The notes under the pieces are model-generated. The model was not told the origin of the DNA and ran no database searches. It saw nothing but the letters and a program-made list of their open reading frames with translations. This document shows positions 7,747 to 16,321 of a stretch of 64,000 nt of DNA, piece by piece. A program made the position numbers and the translations under genes. This stretch comes from Cohaesibacter intestini. GTDB lineage: Bacteria > Pseudomonadota > Alphaproteobacteria > Rhizobiales > Cohaesibacteraceae. The stretch is from the NCBI RefSeq assembly GCF_003324485.1, contig NZ_QODK01000004.1, positions 366,514-430,513 on the forward strand. The letters run 5' to 3'. Within the stretch, counting starts at the first letter, position 1; every line of letters begins with the position of its first letter.

Positions 7747-9129
7747 ATGGCGGATTTCGCATTGCCCGACAACATGGTGCGTGCAAGCGACGCGACCGGC
7801 ATGCATGTGGGTTACATGCCCGGATTTGGCAATGATTTCGAGACCGAAGCTTTGCCCGGTGCCTTGCCTCAGGGACAAAATTCCCCCCAGAAATGCAATT
7901 ACGGCCTTTATGCGGAGCAATTGTCCGGTACTGCCTTCACCGCACCGCGCGGTCAGAATGAGCGGACATGGTGCTATCGCATTCGTCCCTCGGTGAAACA
8001 TGCGGGCCGTTTTGCACGGGTCGATGTGCCATATTGGAAAAGCGCCCCCCATGTCACGACAGACAAAGACAATGGTGGCAACGACATCGTGTCGTTGGGT
8101 CAGTATCGCTGGGACCCGGTGCCCCATTCCGACGAACCGCTGACATGGATCACCGGCATGCGGACCATGACCACGGCGGGGGACGTCAACACGCAGGTCG
8201 GCATGGCGTCGCATATCTATCTGGTCAATCGCTCGATGGTGGATGAATATTTCTATTCCGCCGATTCCGAATTGCTGGTGGTGCCACAGGAAGGGCGCCT
8301 GCGCTTTTGCACCGAGCTTGGCATTATCGATCTCGAGCCGAAGGAAATCGCCATTCTGCCGCGCGGGCTGGTCTACCGGGTCGAGGTGCTGGAAGGGCCG
8401 TGTCGGGGCTTTGTCTGTGAAAATTATGGCCAGAAATTCGACCTGCCAGATCGCGGGCCGATCGGGGCGAATTGTCTTGCCAATCCGCGCGACTTCAAAT
8501 GCCCGGTTGCGGCATTCGAAGACAGGGATGCCAAAAGCCGGGTGGTGATCAAATGGTGTGGTCAGTTCCACGAAACTTTTATCGATCATTCGCCGCTGGA
8601 TGTGGTGGCATGGCACGGCAATTACTGCGCCTATAAATATGACCTGCGCACCTACAGTCCGGTGGGCGCGATCCTGTTTGACCATCCCGATCCGTCAATC
8701 TTCACGGTGCTGACGGCACCGTCGGGCCAGCCGGGAACGGCCAATATCGATTTTGTGCTGTTCCGCGAGCGCTGGCTGGTGGCAGAAAATACCTTCCGTC
8801 CGCCTTGGTATCACAAGAATCTGATGTCCGAGTTGATGGGCAATATCTATGGCATTTATGACGCCAAGCCAGAAGGCTTCGTGCCCGGCGGGATGAGCCT
8901 GCATAATTGCATGTTGCCTCATGGGCCGGATCTCAATGCCTTCAATCACGGGTCAAACGAGCCGATGGAGCCAGCTTTCCTCGACAAAACCATGTCCTTC
9001 ATGTTCGAAACCCGCTTCCCGCAACATTTGACCGCATTTGCAGCCAGCGAGGCGCCGATGCAGGATACCTATATCGATTGCTGGACGAGCCTTGAGAAGA
9101 AATTCGACGGCACGCCCGGAGAGAAATAG
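7747..9129 (+). CDS. hmgA: Homogentisate 1,2-dioxygenase
   Basis: A 460-aa cupin-type, Fe(II)-dependent enzyme that opens the ring of homogentisate to maleylacetoacetate. The start at 7747 is chosen because AGGGGAGGA precedes it; an in-frame extension upstream would run through the operator region and reads as nonsense. The opening [25 protein letters not shown] is diagnostic. Iron ligands are visible: [10 protein letters not shown] (His about 356, Glu about 362) and LPHGPD (His about 391), plus the active-site [14 protein letters not shown]. It is the first gene of a (+) operon with the two metallo-beta-lactamase-fold proteins and fahA, probably controlled by the MarR sites just upstream. 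Confidence 0.97.
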   Translation: MADFALPDNMVRASDATGMHVGYMPGFGNDFETEALPGALPQGQNSPQKCNYGLYAEQLSGTAFTAPRGQNERTWCYRIRPSVKHAGRFARVDVPYWKSAPHVTTDKDNGGNDIVSLGQYRWDPVPHSDEPLTWITGMRTMTTAGDVNTQVGMASHIYLVNRSMVDEYFYSADSELLVVPQEGRLRFCTELGIIDLEPKEIAILPRGLVYRVEVLEGPCRGFVCENYGQKFDLPDRGPIGANCLANPRDFKCPVAAFEDRDAKSRVVIKWCGQFHETFIDHSPLDVVAWHGNYCAYKYDLRTYSPVGAILFDHPDPSIFTVLTAPSGQPGTANIDFVLFRERWLVAENTFRPPWYHKNLMSELMGNIYGIYDAKPEGFVPGGMSLHNCMLPHGPDLNAFNHGSNEPMEPAFLDKTMSFMFETRFPQHLTAFAASEAPMQDTYIDCWTSLEKKFDGTPGEK

Positions 9130-9178
9130 ATATCTGGCGTTTTGAGCAAACGCGAGTGCGGTTGAAAAGGAGATGGCG

Positions 9179-10033
9179 ATGACAAATAGCGTGACCCTGT
9201 TGGGGACCAAAGGTGGCCCGGCCATTCGTCCCGGCACGCCGATGCCGACATCGATGCTGGTCGAGATGGATGGTCAGCGGCTTTTGGTCGATGCAGGGCT
9301 TGGGGTAACGCGTGGTCTTTGCGATGCGGGTGTCGCTCTGACCGAGCTTGATGGCATTCTCATCACCCACTTGCATTCGGATCATTATCTGGAACTGGGG
9401 CCGCTGCTGCATACGGCTTGGACAGCGGGGCTCAAGAAGCCTCTCACTGTCTGGGGGCCTGACGGGCTTGCGCACTATTGGGAGAAATTTCTCGACAGTA
9501 TGGCGTTTGATATCGAATTGCGGGTGCGTGACGAAGGACGACCCAATTTGGCCAGCCTGGTGACGATCGAACGCCTTGCGCAAGGTTGCTTCTCTTTCAA
9601 TGGTCTGTTGATTGAAACGATGCTGAATGTTCATCCGCCGATTGAGGAAAGCTACGCGTTAAAAATAACGGGCTCGCACCATCGGGTGGTGTTGTCTGGC
9701 GATACCGCACCGATGGAGGCGATGGTGACCTTTGCAAAGGGGGCGGATTTGTTGGTGCATGAAGCCATGCTGACGGCGGGGATTGAAGCGCTCTGTGCCC
9801 GCGTCGGCAATGGCGATGACCGGCTGCGCATTCATCTGGAGCGCTCCCACAGTGCAGCCGGTGAGGTGGCAAAAATCGCTGCTACCGCAGAGGTCAAGCG
9901 ATTGGCCCTCAATCATCTTATTCCCTCGGATGACCCGGATTTCGGGCCTGAGGATTGGAAGTGTGAAGTGTCCGCCCATTGGAACGGTCCTTGGGATTTG
10001 GGCGTCGACAATATGAGGATAGAGTTGGAATGA
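9179..10033 (+). CDS. Metallo-beta-lactamase-fold hydrolase
   Basis: A 284-aa protein with the intact metal motif ITHLHSDHYLELG (HxHxDH), a metal-bridging aspartate in VLSGDTAP and a late histidine in LNHLIPSDD, the layout of RNase Z/arylsulfatase-like members. The start at 9179 fits AAGGAG six bases upstream; an ATG at 9173 would touch it. It sits between hmgA and fahA and overlaps fahA by 4 bases (ATGA), so it belongs to the pathway operon. A thioester, lactone or phosphodiester hydrolysis is possible; the substrate is unknown. Confidence 0.85.
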   Translation: MTNSVTLLGTKGGPAIRPGTPMPTSMLVEMDGQRLLVDAGLGVTRGLCDAGVALTELDGILITHLHSDHYLELGPLLHTAWTAGLKKPLTVWGPDGLAHYWEKFLDSMAFDIELRVRDEGRPNLASLVTIERLAQGCFSFNGLLIETMLNVHPPIEESYALKITGSHHRVVLSGDTAPMEAMVTFAKGADLLVHEAMLTAGIEALCARVGNGDDRLRIHLERSHSAAGEVAKIAATAEVKRLALNHLIPSDDPDFGPEDWKCEVSAHWNGPWDLGVDNMRIELE

Positions 10034-11274
10034 GTGACAAGCTTTTGACAAGCTGGCTGGAAAGCGCCAATGGCGATACGGATTTCCCGATTCAAAATCT
10101 GCCCTATGGGGTGTTTGATGATGGCAAGGGGCCTCGGGTCGGGGTGGCCATTGGCGACCAGATCATCGATGTCACGGCGATTGATCATGGACAGGATGCT
10201 GCCCTGTTTGCGGTGCCTGCGTGGAACTTGTTTATGGCGGCTGGCAGCGACGTCTGGTCATCTTTTCGGGCACGGCTGACCTCGCTATTGTCAGAGGAAA
10301 GCCACCGGGCGGCGATTGAACCGCATCTGGTGCCACAGGCCGATGCAAGGATGCTGCTGCCGTTCATTGTCGCGGAATATACCGATTTTTATGCGGCAAA
10401 AAACCATGCCTTCAATGTCGGGTCCATGTTCCGAGGGCCGGAAAATGCCCTGCCGCCCAACTGGCTGTCGATCCCCATCGGTTACAATGGTCGTGCCTCG
10501 TCAGTGGTCGTCTCGGGTACCGATGTCACCCGTCCGTGGGGGCAGGTGAAGGGGCCCAATGACGATCTTCCGCGCTTTGCCAAGTGCGCCCGCTTTGACC
10601 TTGAGTTGGAAATGGGGGCGATTGTCGGCACGCCGTCCAACGGCATGGTGTCGGTTGCCGAGGCCGATGAGATGATCTTTGGCTATGTGCTGCTCAATGA
10701 CTGGTCGGCACGGGACATTCAGGCGTGGGAATATCAGCCGCTTGGGCCGTTTCAATCCAAGGCGACGGCAACAACGATCAGCCCGTGGATTGTACCCAAG
10801 GCGGCATTGGAGCCGTTCCGCACCTCGACACCAGAACGAGAGAGGGACTTGCTGCCTTATCTCAGCGAACCCGGTCCGATGCTTTATGACATCGAGCTGG
10901 AGGTCGGGCTGGCACCTGAGGGTAAGGCAGAAAGCATCATTTCGCGGACCAACTATTCCCAGATGTATTACTCGGCGGCGCAGCAATTGGCCCATCACAC
11001 TTCATCGGGATGTGTGATGCGCACAGGCGACATGTTGGGGTCTGGGACCATTTCTGGAGAGAGCAAAGAATCGCGCGGATCGCTTCTGGAGCTGAGCTGG
11101 GGTGGCAAGGAGCCTTTGAAATTGGCGAGCGGTGACGAACGCAGCTTTCTGGAAGATGGCGACGTGCTGACCTTGCGCGGTGCCGCCAAGGGGGATGGTT
11201 ACCGCGTCGGATTTGGCGAATGCACGGGCAAGGTGTTGCCTGCGATTGATCTGCCTGATTGGGCACAGGACTAA
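10030..11274 (+). CDS. fahA: Fumarylacetoacetase
   Basis: A 414-aa enzyme that hydrolyses fumarylacetoacetate to fumarate and acetoacetate, the last step of tyrosine/homogentisate breakdown. It has the N-terminal SH3-like domain and the catalytic FAH domain: YTDFYAAKNHAFNVGSMF holds the metal Asp (about 121) and catalytic His (about 127), FDLELEMG the two glutamates, and LNDWSARDIQAWEY the next metal Asp. The size matches the eukaryote-type FAH. The start overlaps the stop of the upstream hydrolase by 4 bases. The C-terminal part reads GTISGESKESRGSLLEL as in the family. Confidence 0.95.
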   Translation: MSDKLLTSWLESANGDTDFPIQNLPYGVFDDGKGPRVGVAIGDQIIDVTAIDHGQDAALFAVPAWNLFMAAGSDVWSSFRARLTSLLSEESHRAAIEPHLVPQADARMLLPFIVAEYTDFYAAKNHAFNVGSMFRGPENALPPNWLSIPIGYNGRASSVVVSGTDVTRPWGQVKGPNDDLPRFAKCARFDLELEMGAIVGTPSNGMVSVAEADEMIFGYVLLNDWSARDIQAWEYQPLGPFQSKATATTISPWIVPKAALEPFRTSTPERERDLLPYLSEPGPMLYDIELEVGLAPEGKAESIISRTNYSQMYYSAAQQLAHHTSSGCVMRTGDMLGSGTISGESKESRGSLLELSWGGKEPLKLASGDERSFLEDGDVLTLRGAAKGDGYRVGFGECTGKVLPAIDLPDWAQD

Positions 11275-11285
11275 GGAAAGACACA

Positions 11286-12236
11286 ATGGCAAAGGCGTTT
11301 GCTTCCCAAGGGGACATGGAAGAGAAGAAAATCAGCTTCACCCAAGTGGGCGAGGGGCTTTATGCCTTCACCGCAGAAGGGGACCCCAATACCGGGGTGA
11401 TCATCGGCGATGACAGCGTGATGATTGTCGAGGCGCAAGCCACACCGCGTCTGGCACGCAAGGTGATCGAGTGTGTTCGCTCGGTGACCGATAAGCCGAT
11501 TTCCCATCTGGTGCTGACTCACTATCACGCGGTGCGCGTGCTGGGGGCGTCTGCCTACGGGGCACGGGAAATCATTATGTCGGATGTGGCCGGGGCCATG
11601 GTTGAAGAACGCGGTCAGGAAGACTGGGACAGTGAGTTTGGCCGTTTCCCACGGCTGTTTGAAGGGCATGAGGAAATTCCGGGGCTGACCCGTCCAACCA
11701 CCACCTTTTCTGACAGCATGACGGTCTATCTGGGCAAGCGCCGGGTTGACATCATGAAACTGGGGCGAGCCCATACCGCAGGTGATGCGGTGATCTGGGT
11801 GCCGGATCAGGAGGTCATGTTCACTGGCGATATCGTTGAATATCACTCGGCCTGCTATTGCGGCGATGGGCATTTTCAGGACTGGCCGCAGACGCTTGCC
11901 AATATCGCAAGCTTTGAGCCACAGGCCATTGCGCCGGGACGCGGCGATGCCCTGATTGGCGAGGAGATGGTGTCCGCCGCGATTGCCAACACAGCCGACT
12001 TTATCGAAAGCACCTACAAGCCTGTGGCCCGTGTTGTGGCGCGGGGTGGCAGCCTGAAAGAGGCATGGGACGCGGTGCGCGCGGCCTGTGACGAGAAATT
12101 CGGCTCCTATGCGATCTATGAGCATTGTCTGCCCTTCAATGTCGCACGTGCCTATGACGAGGCGCGCGGTATTGATACGCCGCGTGTCTGGACCGCCGAG
12201 CGCGATGTTGCCATGTGGAACGATTTGCAGGGCTGA
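11286..12236 (+). CDS. Metallo-beta-lactamase-fold protein with altered metal motif
   Basis: A 316-aa protein of the metallo-beta-lactamase fold. After a beta-rich start (GLYAFTAEGDPNTGVIIGDD), the first metal motif reads LTHYHAVRVLGAS near residue 77: HxH is present, but the following Asp-His is replaced by Val-Arg. The later ligands appear kept (GRAHTAGD, MFTGDIVEY). This would remove the second metal site. The start at 11286 comes 11 bases after fahA, and the gene ends the hmgA operon before a TRAP transporter. The function is unknown; a hydrolase of a pathway thioester or a side product is one option. Confidence 0.8.
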   Translation: MAKAFASQGDMEEKKISFTQVGEGLYAFTAEGDPNTGVIIGDDSVMIVEAQATPRLARKVIECVRSVTDKPISHLVLTHYHAVRVLGASAYGAREIIMSDVAGAMVEERGQEDWDSEFGRFPRLFEGHEEIPGLTRPTTTFSDSMTVYLGKRRVDIMKLGRAHTAGDAVIWVPDQEVMFTGDIVEYHSACYCGDGHFQDWPQTLANIASFEPQAIAPGRGDALIGEEMVSAAIANTADFIESTYKPVARVVARGGSLKEAWDAVRAACDEKFGSYAIYEHCLPFNVARAYDEARGIDTPRVWTAERDVAMWNDLQG

Positions 12237-12363
12237 ACCCGCACAAATAACAGGCCAAAACTGCCTGCACGAACCATCCCGGCGGGGGCAAGGAGAGGAC
12301 ATCTCTGCCGGGTTCACCAACACCATCTGGCCGTTCAGGCCGTTATCTTCTGGGAGGAACATC

Positions 12364-13377
12364 ATGAAATTGGTAAAAGCTGCGCTGATGGGCGCATTGC
12401 TCAGCGTATCGGGGCCATTGACAGCCATGGCACAGGATCTGGTCCTGTCCAGCTGGTTGCCGCCACGCCATCCGGTGGTCATCAATGCCATCAAGCCCTG
12501 GGCCAAGCAGGTGAAAGAGGTCACCGAAGGACGCGTCAATGTGCGGGTTCTGGCCAAACCGCTCGGCTCGCCACCCGCCCATTTTGACATGGCACGCGAT
12601 GGCGTTGCCGACATCACTTACGGTCTGCATTCCTTCACCAAGGATGACCGCTTCAAGAAGGCTCGGATCGGTCAGTTTTCCTTCCTTGGGGACGATGCGG
12701 TCAAAAGCTCTGAAGCCTTTTGGACCGTCTATAACGACAAGCTTGATGCCCGTGAAGAGCATAAGGGCACCCATCTGCTTGGCCTCTTCATGCACGGCCC
12801 GGGTCTGTTCCACAACAACAAGACCGCGATCAACAAACTTGAAGATTTCTCTGGCCTCAAAATCCGGGTGCCCGGTGGCTATATTCCCGATCTGCTGAAG
12901 GGTTATGGCGTCGAGCCGGTCTTCATGTCGTCTGGCGAGATCTATGAAAAGCTGTCGCGTGGTGTGGTTGACGGGGTGACCATTACCTATGAAGCCATCA
13001 CCTCCTTCAAACTGACCGACTATGTCACCAACACCACCATCTTCCCGGGCGGTCTTTACAACACCACCTGGTTCCTGGTGATGAATGAGGACAAGTGGAA
13101 TGGCATTTCCGAAGCCGACCGCAAGGCCATTGAAGGCATTTCCGGTATGGCCTTTGCTGATCTGGTGGGCAAAGCATGGAATGATGCCGACGCCAAAGCC
13201 ATTGGGGCGATGGAGAAAGCAGGCATCAAGATCGCGCCTGCGCCAGATGCGGTGGTGGATTCCGTCCGCGCACGGGCAGCCGAGCTTGAAGGGGCATGGG
13301 CCGACAGCCTTGGGGGCGACTATGATGGCCGTGCCGCGCTTGAAGCCTTTCGTGCGATGACGGGCGTTGGCAAATGA
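12364..13377 (+). CDS. TRAP transporter solute-binding protein (DctP/TAXI-like family)
   Basis: A 337-aa exported protein: MKLVKAALMGALLSV with an AMA-QD signal cleavage region, then a DctP fold with SWLPPRHPVV near the start, the substrate-binding Arg region GLKIRVPGGYIPDLL and DGVTITYEAITSFKLTDY. The ribosome binding site TGGGAGGA lies 8 bases before the ATG. It binds an organic anion in the periplasm for the DctQ/DctM pair that follows. Location among aromatic catabolic genes suggests an aromatic or keto acid, an inference from context. An imperfect hairpin (CCCGGC at 12278 with GCCGGG at 12307) lies in its leader. Confidence 0.9.
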   Translation: MKLVKAALMGALLSVSGPLTAMAQDLVLSSWLPPRHPVVINAIKPWAKQVKEVTEGRVNVRVLAKPLGSPPAHFDMARDGVADITYGLHSFTKDDRFKKARIGQFSFLGDDAVKSSEAFWTVYNDKLDAREEHKGTHLLGLFMHGPGLFHNNKTAINKLEDFSGLKIRVPGGYIPDLLKGYGVEPVFMSSGEIYEKLSRGVVDGVTITYEAITSFKLTDYVTNTTIFPGGLYNTTWFLVMNEDKWNGISEADRKAIEGISGMAFADLVGKAWNDADAKAIGAMEKAGIKIAPAPDAVVDSVRARAAELEGAWADSLGGDYDGRAALEAFRAMTGVGK

Positions 13378-13820
13378 TTGGCAAGGCGAAACTCTTCCTT
13401 GAAGGGATCGCCGCACTTCTGGTGACGGGGCTTGTCCTCGTCACCTGTGTCGATGTGGTCGGGCGCTATGCCTTCAATGCACCCCTTGGCGGTGCTTTCG
13501 AGCTGACGCAGGTCTGTCTTGCGGCTCTGGTTTTTGTCGCTCTGCCGCTGACGACCTTGCATGGGGGGCATGTGGAGGTCGATCTTCTGTTGCCTTTCCT
13601 GCCCTATAAACTGCGCCATGCGCTCGGGCGTGTTGGTGGTGCGGTCATGGGGCTGATTTTTGTCTATTTTGCCTATCGTCTGGTGATCATGGCCGAGGAT
13701 CAGTTTACGGCGGGCACCCGGACGGCCGGGCTTGGCATTTCCTATTGGTGGCTTGCTGCTCTTGGTGGTTTGAGCTGTTTTGCGTCGGGTATTCTGGCGA
13801 TTGTCCGGAGGCAAGGATGA
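13374..13820 (+). CDS. TRAP transporter small permease (DctQ)
   Basis: A 148-aa protein with four predicted membrane spans, the size and layout of DctQ subunits. CVDVVGRYAFNAPLGGAFELTQ near residues 25-45 is the family's R-Y-x-F-N-x-P-x-x-x-x-E-L region. It overlaps the binding-protein gene by 4 bases (ATGA) and the large permease by 4, so the three are translated together. With DctM it forms the sodium-driven membrane part of the transporter. Confidence 0.9.
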   Translation: MIGKAKLFLEGIAALLVTGLVLVTCVDVVGRYAFNAPLGGAFELTQVCLAALVFVALPLTTLHGGHVEVDLLLPFLPYKLRHALGRVGGAVMGLIFVYFAYRLVIMAEDQFTAGTRTAGLGISYWWLAALGGLSCFASGILAIVRRQG

Positions 13821-15127
13821 CCATTTCTCTTATCGCCTTTGCCATCCTTCTGGTTCTGGTCTTTCTGCGTGTTCCCATCGCCTTTGCCATGGCCTTGGTC
13901 GGTGGCGGCGGCTTTGCCTATATGCGCGGCATGGAAGCGGCTGGCGCCATGGTCGGCAATGCAGTGTTCGAAACCGGGTTTAGCTATTCCCTGTCCGTCG
14001 TGCCGTTGTTCATCTTCATGGGCAATGTGTTGGCCGGATCGGGCATTGCGCAGGGATTGTTTAGCGGGGCTGACCGGATCTTTGGCCGGATGAAGGGTGG
14101 CCTTGCCATGGCAACCATCTTTTCGTGTGGCGGATTTTCTGCCGTTTGCGGCTCATCACTGGCGACTGCAGCCACGATGTCGAAGGTGGCGATGCCCTCG
14201 ATGCGCAAATATGGCTATCATGACAGCCTTGCCACCGGATCGATTGCGGCGGGGGGCACGCTTGGTATCCTTATTCCACCGTCAGTCATTCTGATCATCT
14301 TCGGCCTTCTGACCGAAAGCGACATTGGCAAGCTGTTCATTGCCGGGATCATTCCCGGACTGCTGGGTGTATTGCTCTATCTGGCGGCGGTGATGGTGGC
14401 AGTGCGCTTTCAGCCCGATCTGGCCCCGGACGTCACCGAACCGCACCCGATTTCGCGCAAGGACATGGTTGGTGTGCTGGCAACCGTTGGCTTGTTCGTC
14501 TTCATCATGGTGGGGATCTATGGCGGTTTCTTCACGCCGATTGAAGCGGCCGGAATGGGCGCTGCCATGTCGGTTGTGATTGCCGCTCTGGTCGGTGGCT
14601 TTTCGCTCAAGGGGCTCGGGAGTGCTTTGGTGGATGCCGCCAAGGCCTCGGCCATGATCTTCGCCATCATCATTGGCGCAGAGATCTTTGGCAATTTCGT
14701 CACTTTTGCCGGGCTGCCCGATGAGCTGGGCGATATGGTCTATGATCTGGGACTGAATGCCTGGATGGTGATTTTCATCATCGTGGTGATCTATTTGCTG
14801 CTTGGCACGGTGCTCGAAAGCCTGTCGATGATCCTGCTGACGGTGCCGGTCTTCTATCCATTGCTCTATACGCTTGATTTCGGCACGGGTGTTCTGGCCG
14901 ATCCCGAGATGGCGTTGATCTGGTTTGCGGTGATTGTGGTCGTGGCGACCGAGATCTCGCTGATCACCCCGCCGGTGGGGATGAATATCTTTGTCCTGCG
15001 CTCGGTGCTGCCAGAAGTGCCATTGAAGACCATGTTCAAGGGCATTTTCTGGTTCTGGGTGGCGGATATCGTGCGGATCACGTTGATCGTGCTGTTCCCG
15101 AGCATATCGCTCTATTTGCTGTCCTGA
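13817..15127 (+). CDS. TRAP transporter large permease (DctM)
   Basis: A 436-aa membrane protein with about twelve spans. Family signatures are present: GNAVFETGFSYSLSVVPLF, CGGFSAVCGSSLATAATM, the GTLGILIPPS helix-break motif and the late TPPVGMNIFVLRSV. The start at 13817, with AGGCAAGG ahead, overlaps DctQ by 4 bases. It carries the transport path for the organic acid captured by the protein at 12364-13377. The operon ends at the strong hairpin that follows. Confidence 0.93.
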   Translation: MTISLIAFAILLVLVFLRVPIAFAMALVGGGGFAYMRGMEAAGAMVGNAVFETGFSYSLSVVPLFIFMGNVLAGSGIAQGLFSGADRIFGRMKGGLAMATIFSCGGFSAVCGSSLATAATMSKVAMPSMRKYGYHDSLATGSIAAGGTLGILIPPSVILIIFGLLTESDIGKLFIAGIIPGLLGVLLYLAAVMVAVRFQPDLAPDVTEPHPISRKDMVGVLATVGLFVFIMVGIYGGFFTPIEAAGMGAAMSVVIAALVGGFSLKGLGSALVDAAKASAMIFAIIIGAEIFGNFVTFAGLPDELGDMVYDLGLNAWMVIFIIVVIYLLLGTVLESLSMILLTVPVFYPLLYTLDFGTGVLADPEMALIWFAVIVVVATEISLITPPVGMNIFVLRSVLPEVPLKTMFKGIFWFWVADIVRITLIVLFPSISLYLLS

Positions 15128-15140
15128 CGATCCAAATGGA

Positions 15141-15166
15141 AAAGCCGGCAGATGCCGGCTTTTTTA
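15141..15166. terminator. Bidirectional intrinsic terminator between dctM and the second MarR gene
   Basis: AAAGCCGGCA (15141-15150) and TGCCGGCTTT (15153-15162) form a perfect stem closed by a very short loop, followed by T's on the plus strand and A's on the other side. It separates two convergent genes. Confidence 0.85.
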
Positions 15167-15607
15167 TGTCTCGCCGTTTTCCTGCGCCCTGATGGCACGG
15201 ATCAGGCTTTCGATGCCTTGACTGAGTGCAGCTCTGTCTTCGGTTGGCATGGCTGAGAGGATTTGTTCGGCCTGAGCGTCGATCTTGGGCTTGATCTCGT
15301 CAAACAAAGCGGTGCCCGCCTTGGTGATGCGGAAGTCACGCAGGCGGCGATCTTTTTTCGAGATGGCGCGGGTGATCAGCTTTTTATCTTCGAGCCGTTG
15401 AGAGGCACGACTGACCTGCACCTTGTCGAGGGTGGTGCGGCGGCTCAGTTCTTGCGAATCCAGCTTTCCCGCCTTTGCCAGCAGATAAAGCAAGCGCCAT
15501 TCTTCGCGTGACAGGCCATAGGTCTGGCCATAGACGCTGGAAATGTTGCGCGAAAAGCCTTCAGCCGCAATGGCCATGCGATAGGGAAAGAAAGAGTCTA
15601 GGTCCAT
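15164..15607 (-). CDS. MarR-family transcriptional regulator
   Basis: A 147-aa winged-helix protein with DSQELSRRTTLDKVQVSRASQRLEDKKL as the recognition helix region and KKDRRLRDFRITKAG as wing. It resembles the MarR at 7116-7571 in length, opening (PYRMAIAAEGFSR against [13 protein letters not shown]) and operator type. It is divergent from the VOC/flavin monooxygenase operon, with two GTTGC-N4-GCAAC-like sites between. It probably represses that operon until an aromatic ligand appears. Confidence 0.87.
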   Translation of the reverse strand: MDLDSFFPYRMAIAAEGFSRNISSVYGQTYGLSREEWRLLYLLAKAGKLDSQELSRRTTLDKVQVSRASQRLEDKKLITRAISKKDRRLRDFRITKAGTALFDEIKPKIDAQAEQILSAMPTEDRAALSQGIESLIRAIRAQENGET

Positions 15608-15636
15608 GGATCATCCTTTTTGTTACATTTGACATC

Positions 15637-15650
15637 ATTGCAAATGCAAC
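15637..15650. promoter_or_regulatory. MarR operator, site 3 (imperfect)
   Basis: ATTGCAAATGCAAC, one base away from the GTTGC-N4-GCAAC form, 30 bases before the second MarR start. It is likely an autoregulatory site. Confidence 0.6.
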
Positions 15651-15694
15651 GACTTGATTTTTGTCAAATTCAAGACTATGTTTGTCTGATATTT

Positions 15695-15708
15695 GTTGCA
15701 ATTGCAAC
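15695..15708. promoter_or_regulatory. MarR operator, site 4 (perfect palindrome)
   Basis: GTTGCAATTGCAAC is fully symmetric over 14 bases and lies 20 bases before the VOC gene start, in the position expected for a repressor blocking the promoter or early transcript. Confidence 0.7.
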
Positions 15709-15727
15709 GATAATGGGAGGAATAATC

Positions 15728-16321
15728 ATGTCAAATGTCGCGCTGAAGCTCGACCAGATCCATCATGTGGCCTATCGCTGCAAGGATGCCAAACAAACTG
15801 TTGAATTCTACACCAAGATGCTCAACATGGATTTTATTCTGGCGATTGCCGAAGACCGCGTGCCTTCGACCCATGAGCCGGACCCCTATATGCATCTGTT
15901 TCTTGATGCGGGCATGGGCAATGTGCTGGCTTTCTTCGAGCTGCCAACCAAGCCGGAAATGGGGCGGGATGAGAATACCCCGGTCTGGGTTCAGCATATT
16001 GCTTTCAAGGTCAAGGATCGCGACACGCTGATCGCTTTCAAGGAGCATCTGGAAGCCAATGGCGTGGATGTGCTTGGGGTGACGGATCATTCGATTTTCC
16101 ATTCAATCTATTTCTTTGACCCCAATGGCCATCGGGTTGAACTGGCCTGTCCTGACCCGCAGGAAGAAGCGCTCTTGAAGCGGCTGGATGCGGTGAAATG
16201 GGATATGCTCGAGGAATGGTCGCGCACCAAGAAGGCCCCGCAGCATGCGGCATGGCTGCATGCCAAGGAACTGGACAAGGAACTGGGCAAGACTGAAGGC
16301 GGGGAGAGCCTTGATGCTTAA
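15728..16321 (+). CDS. VOC-family (glyoxalase/dioxygenase fold) protein
   Basis: A 197-aa vicinal-oxygen-chelate protein. IHHVAYRCKDAKQTVEFYTKML opens the first beta-alpha-beta unit with a metal His, WVQHIAFKVKDRD opens the second with another His, and FFDPNGHRVELAC supplies the Glu ligand. Three ligands of the usual type are therefore present. It is the first gene after operator site 4; GGGAGG lies 11 bases before the ATG. It overlaps the flavin monooxygenase gene, so both act on the same route. Whether it is a dioxygenase, an isomerase or a lyase cannot be told. Confidence 0.82.
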   Translation: MSNVALKLDQIHHVAYRCKDAKQTVEFYTKMLNMDFILAIAEDRVPSTHEPDPYMHLFLDAGMGNVLAFFELPTKPEMGRDENTPVWVQHIAFKVKDRDTLIAFKEHLEANGVDVLGVTDHSIFHSIYFFDPNGHRVELACPDPQEEALLKRLDAVKWDMLEEWSRTKKAPQHAAWLHAKELDKELGKTEGGESLDA

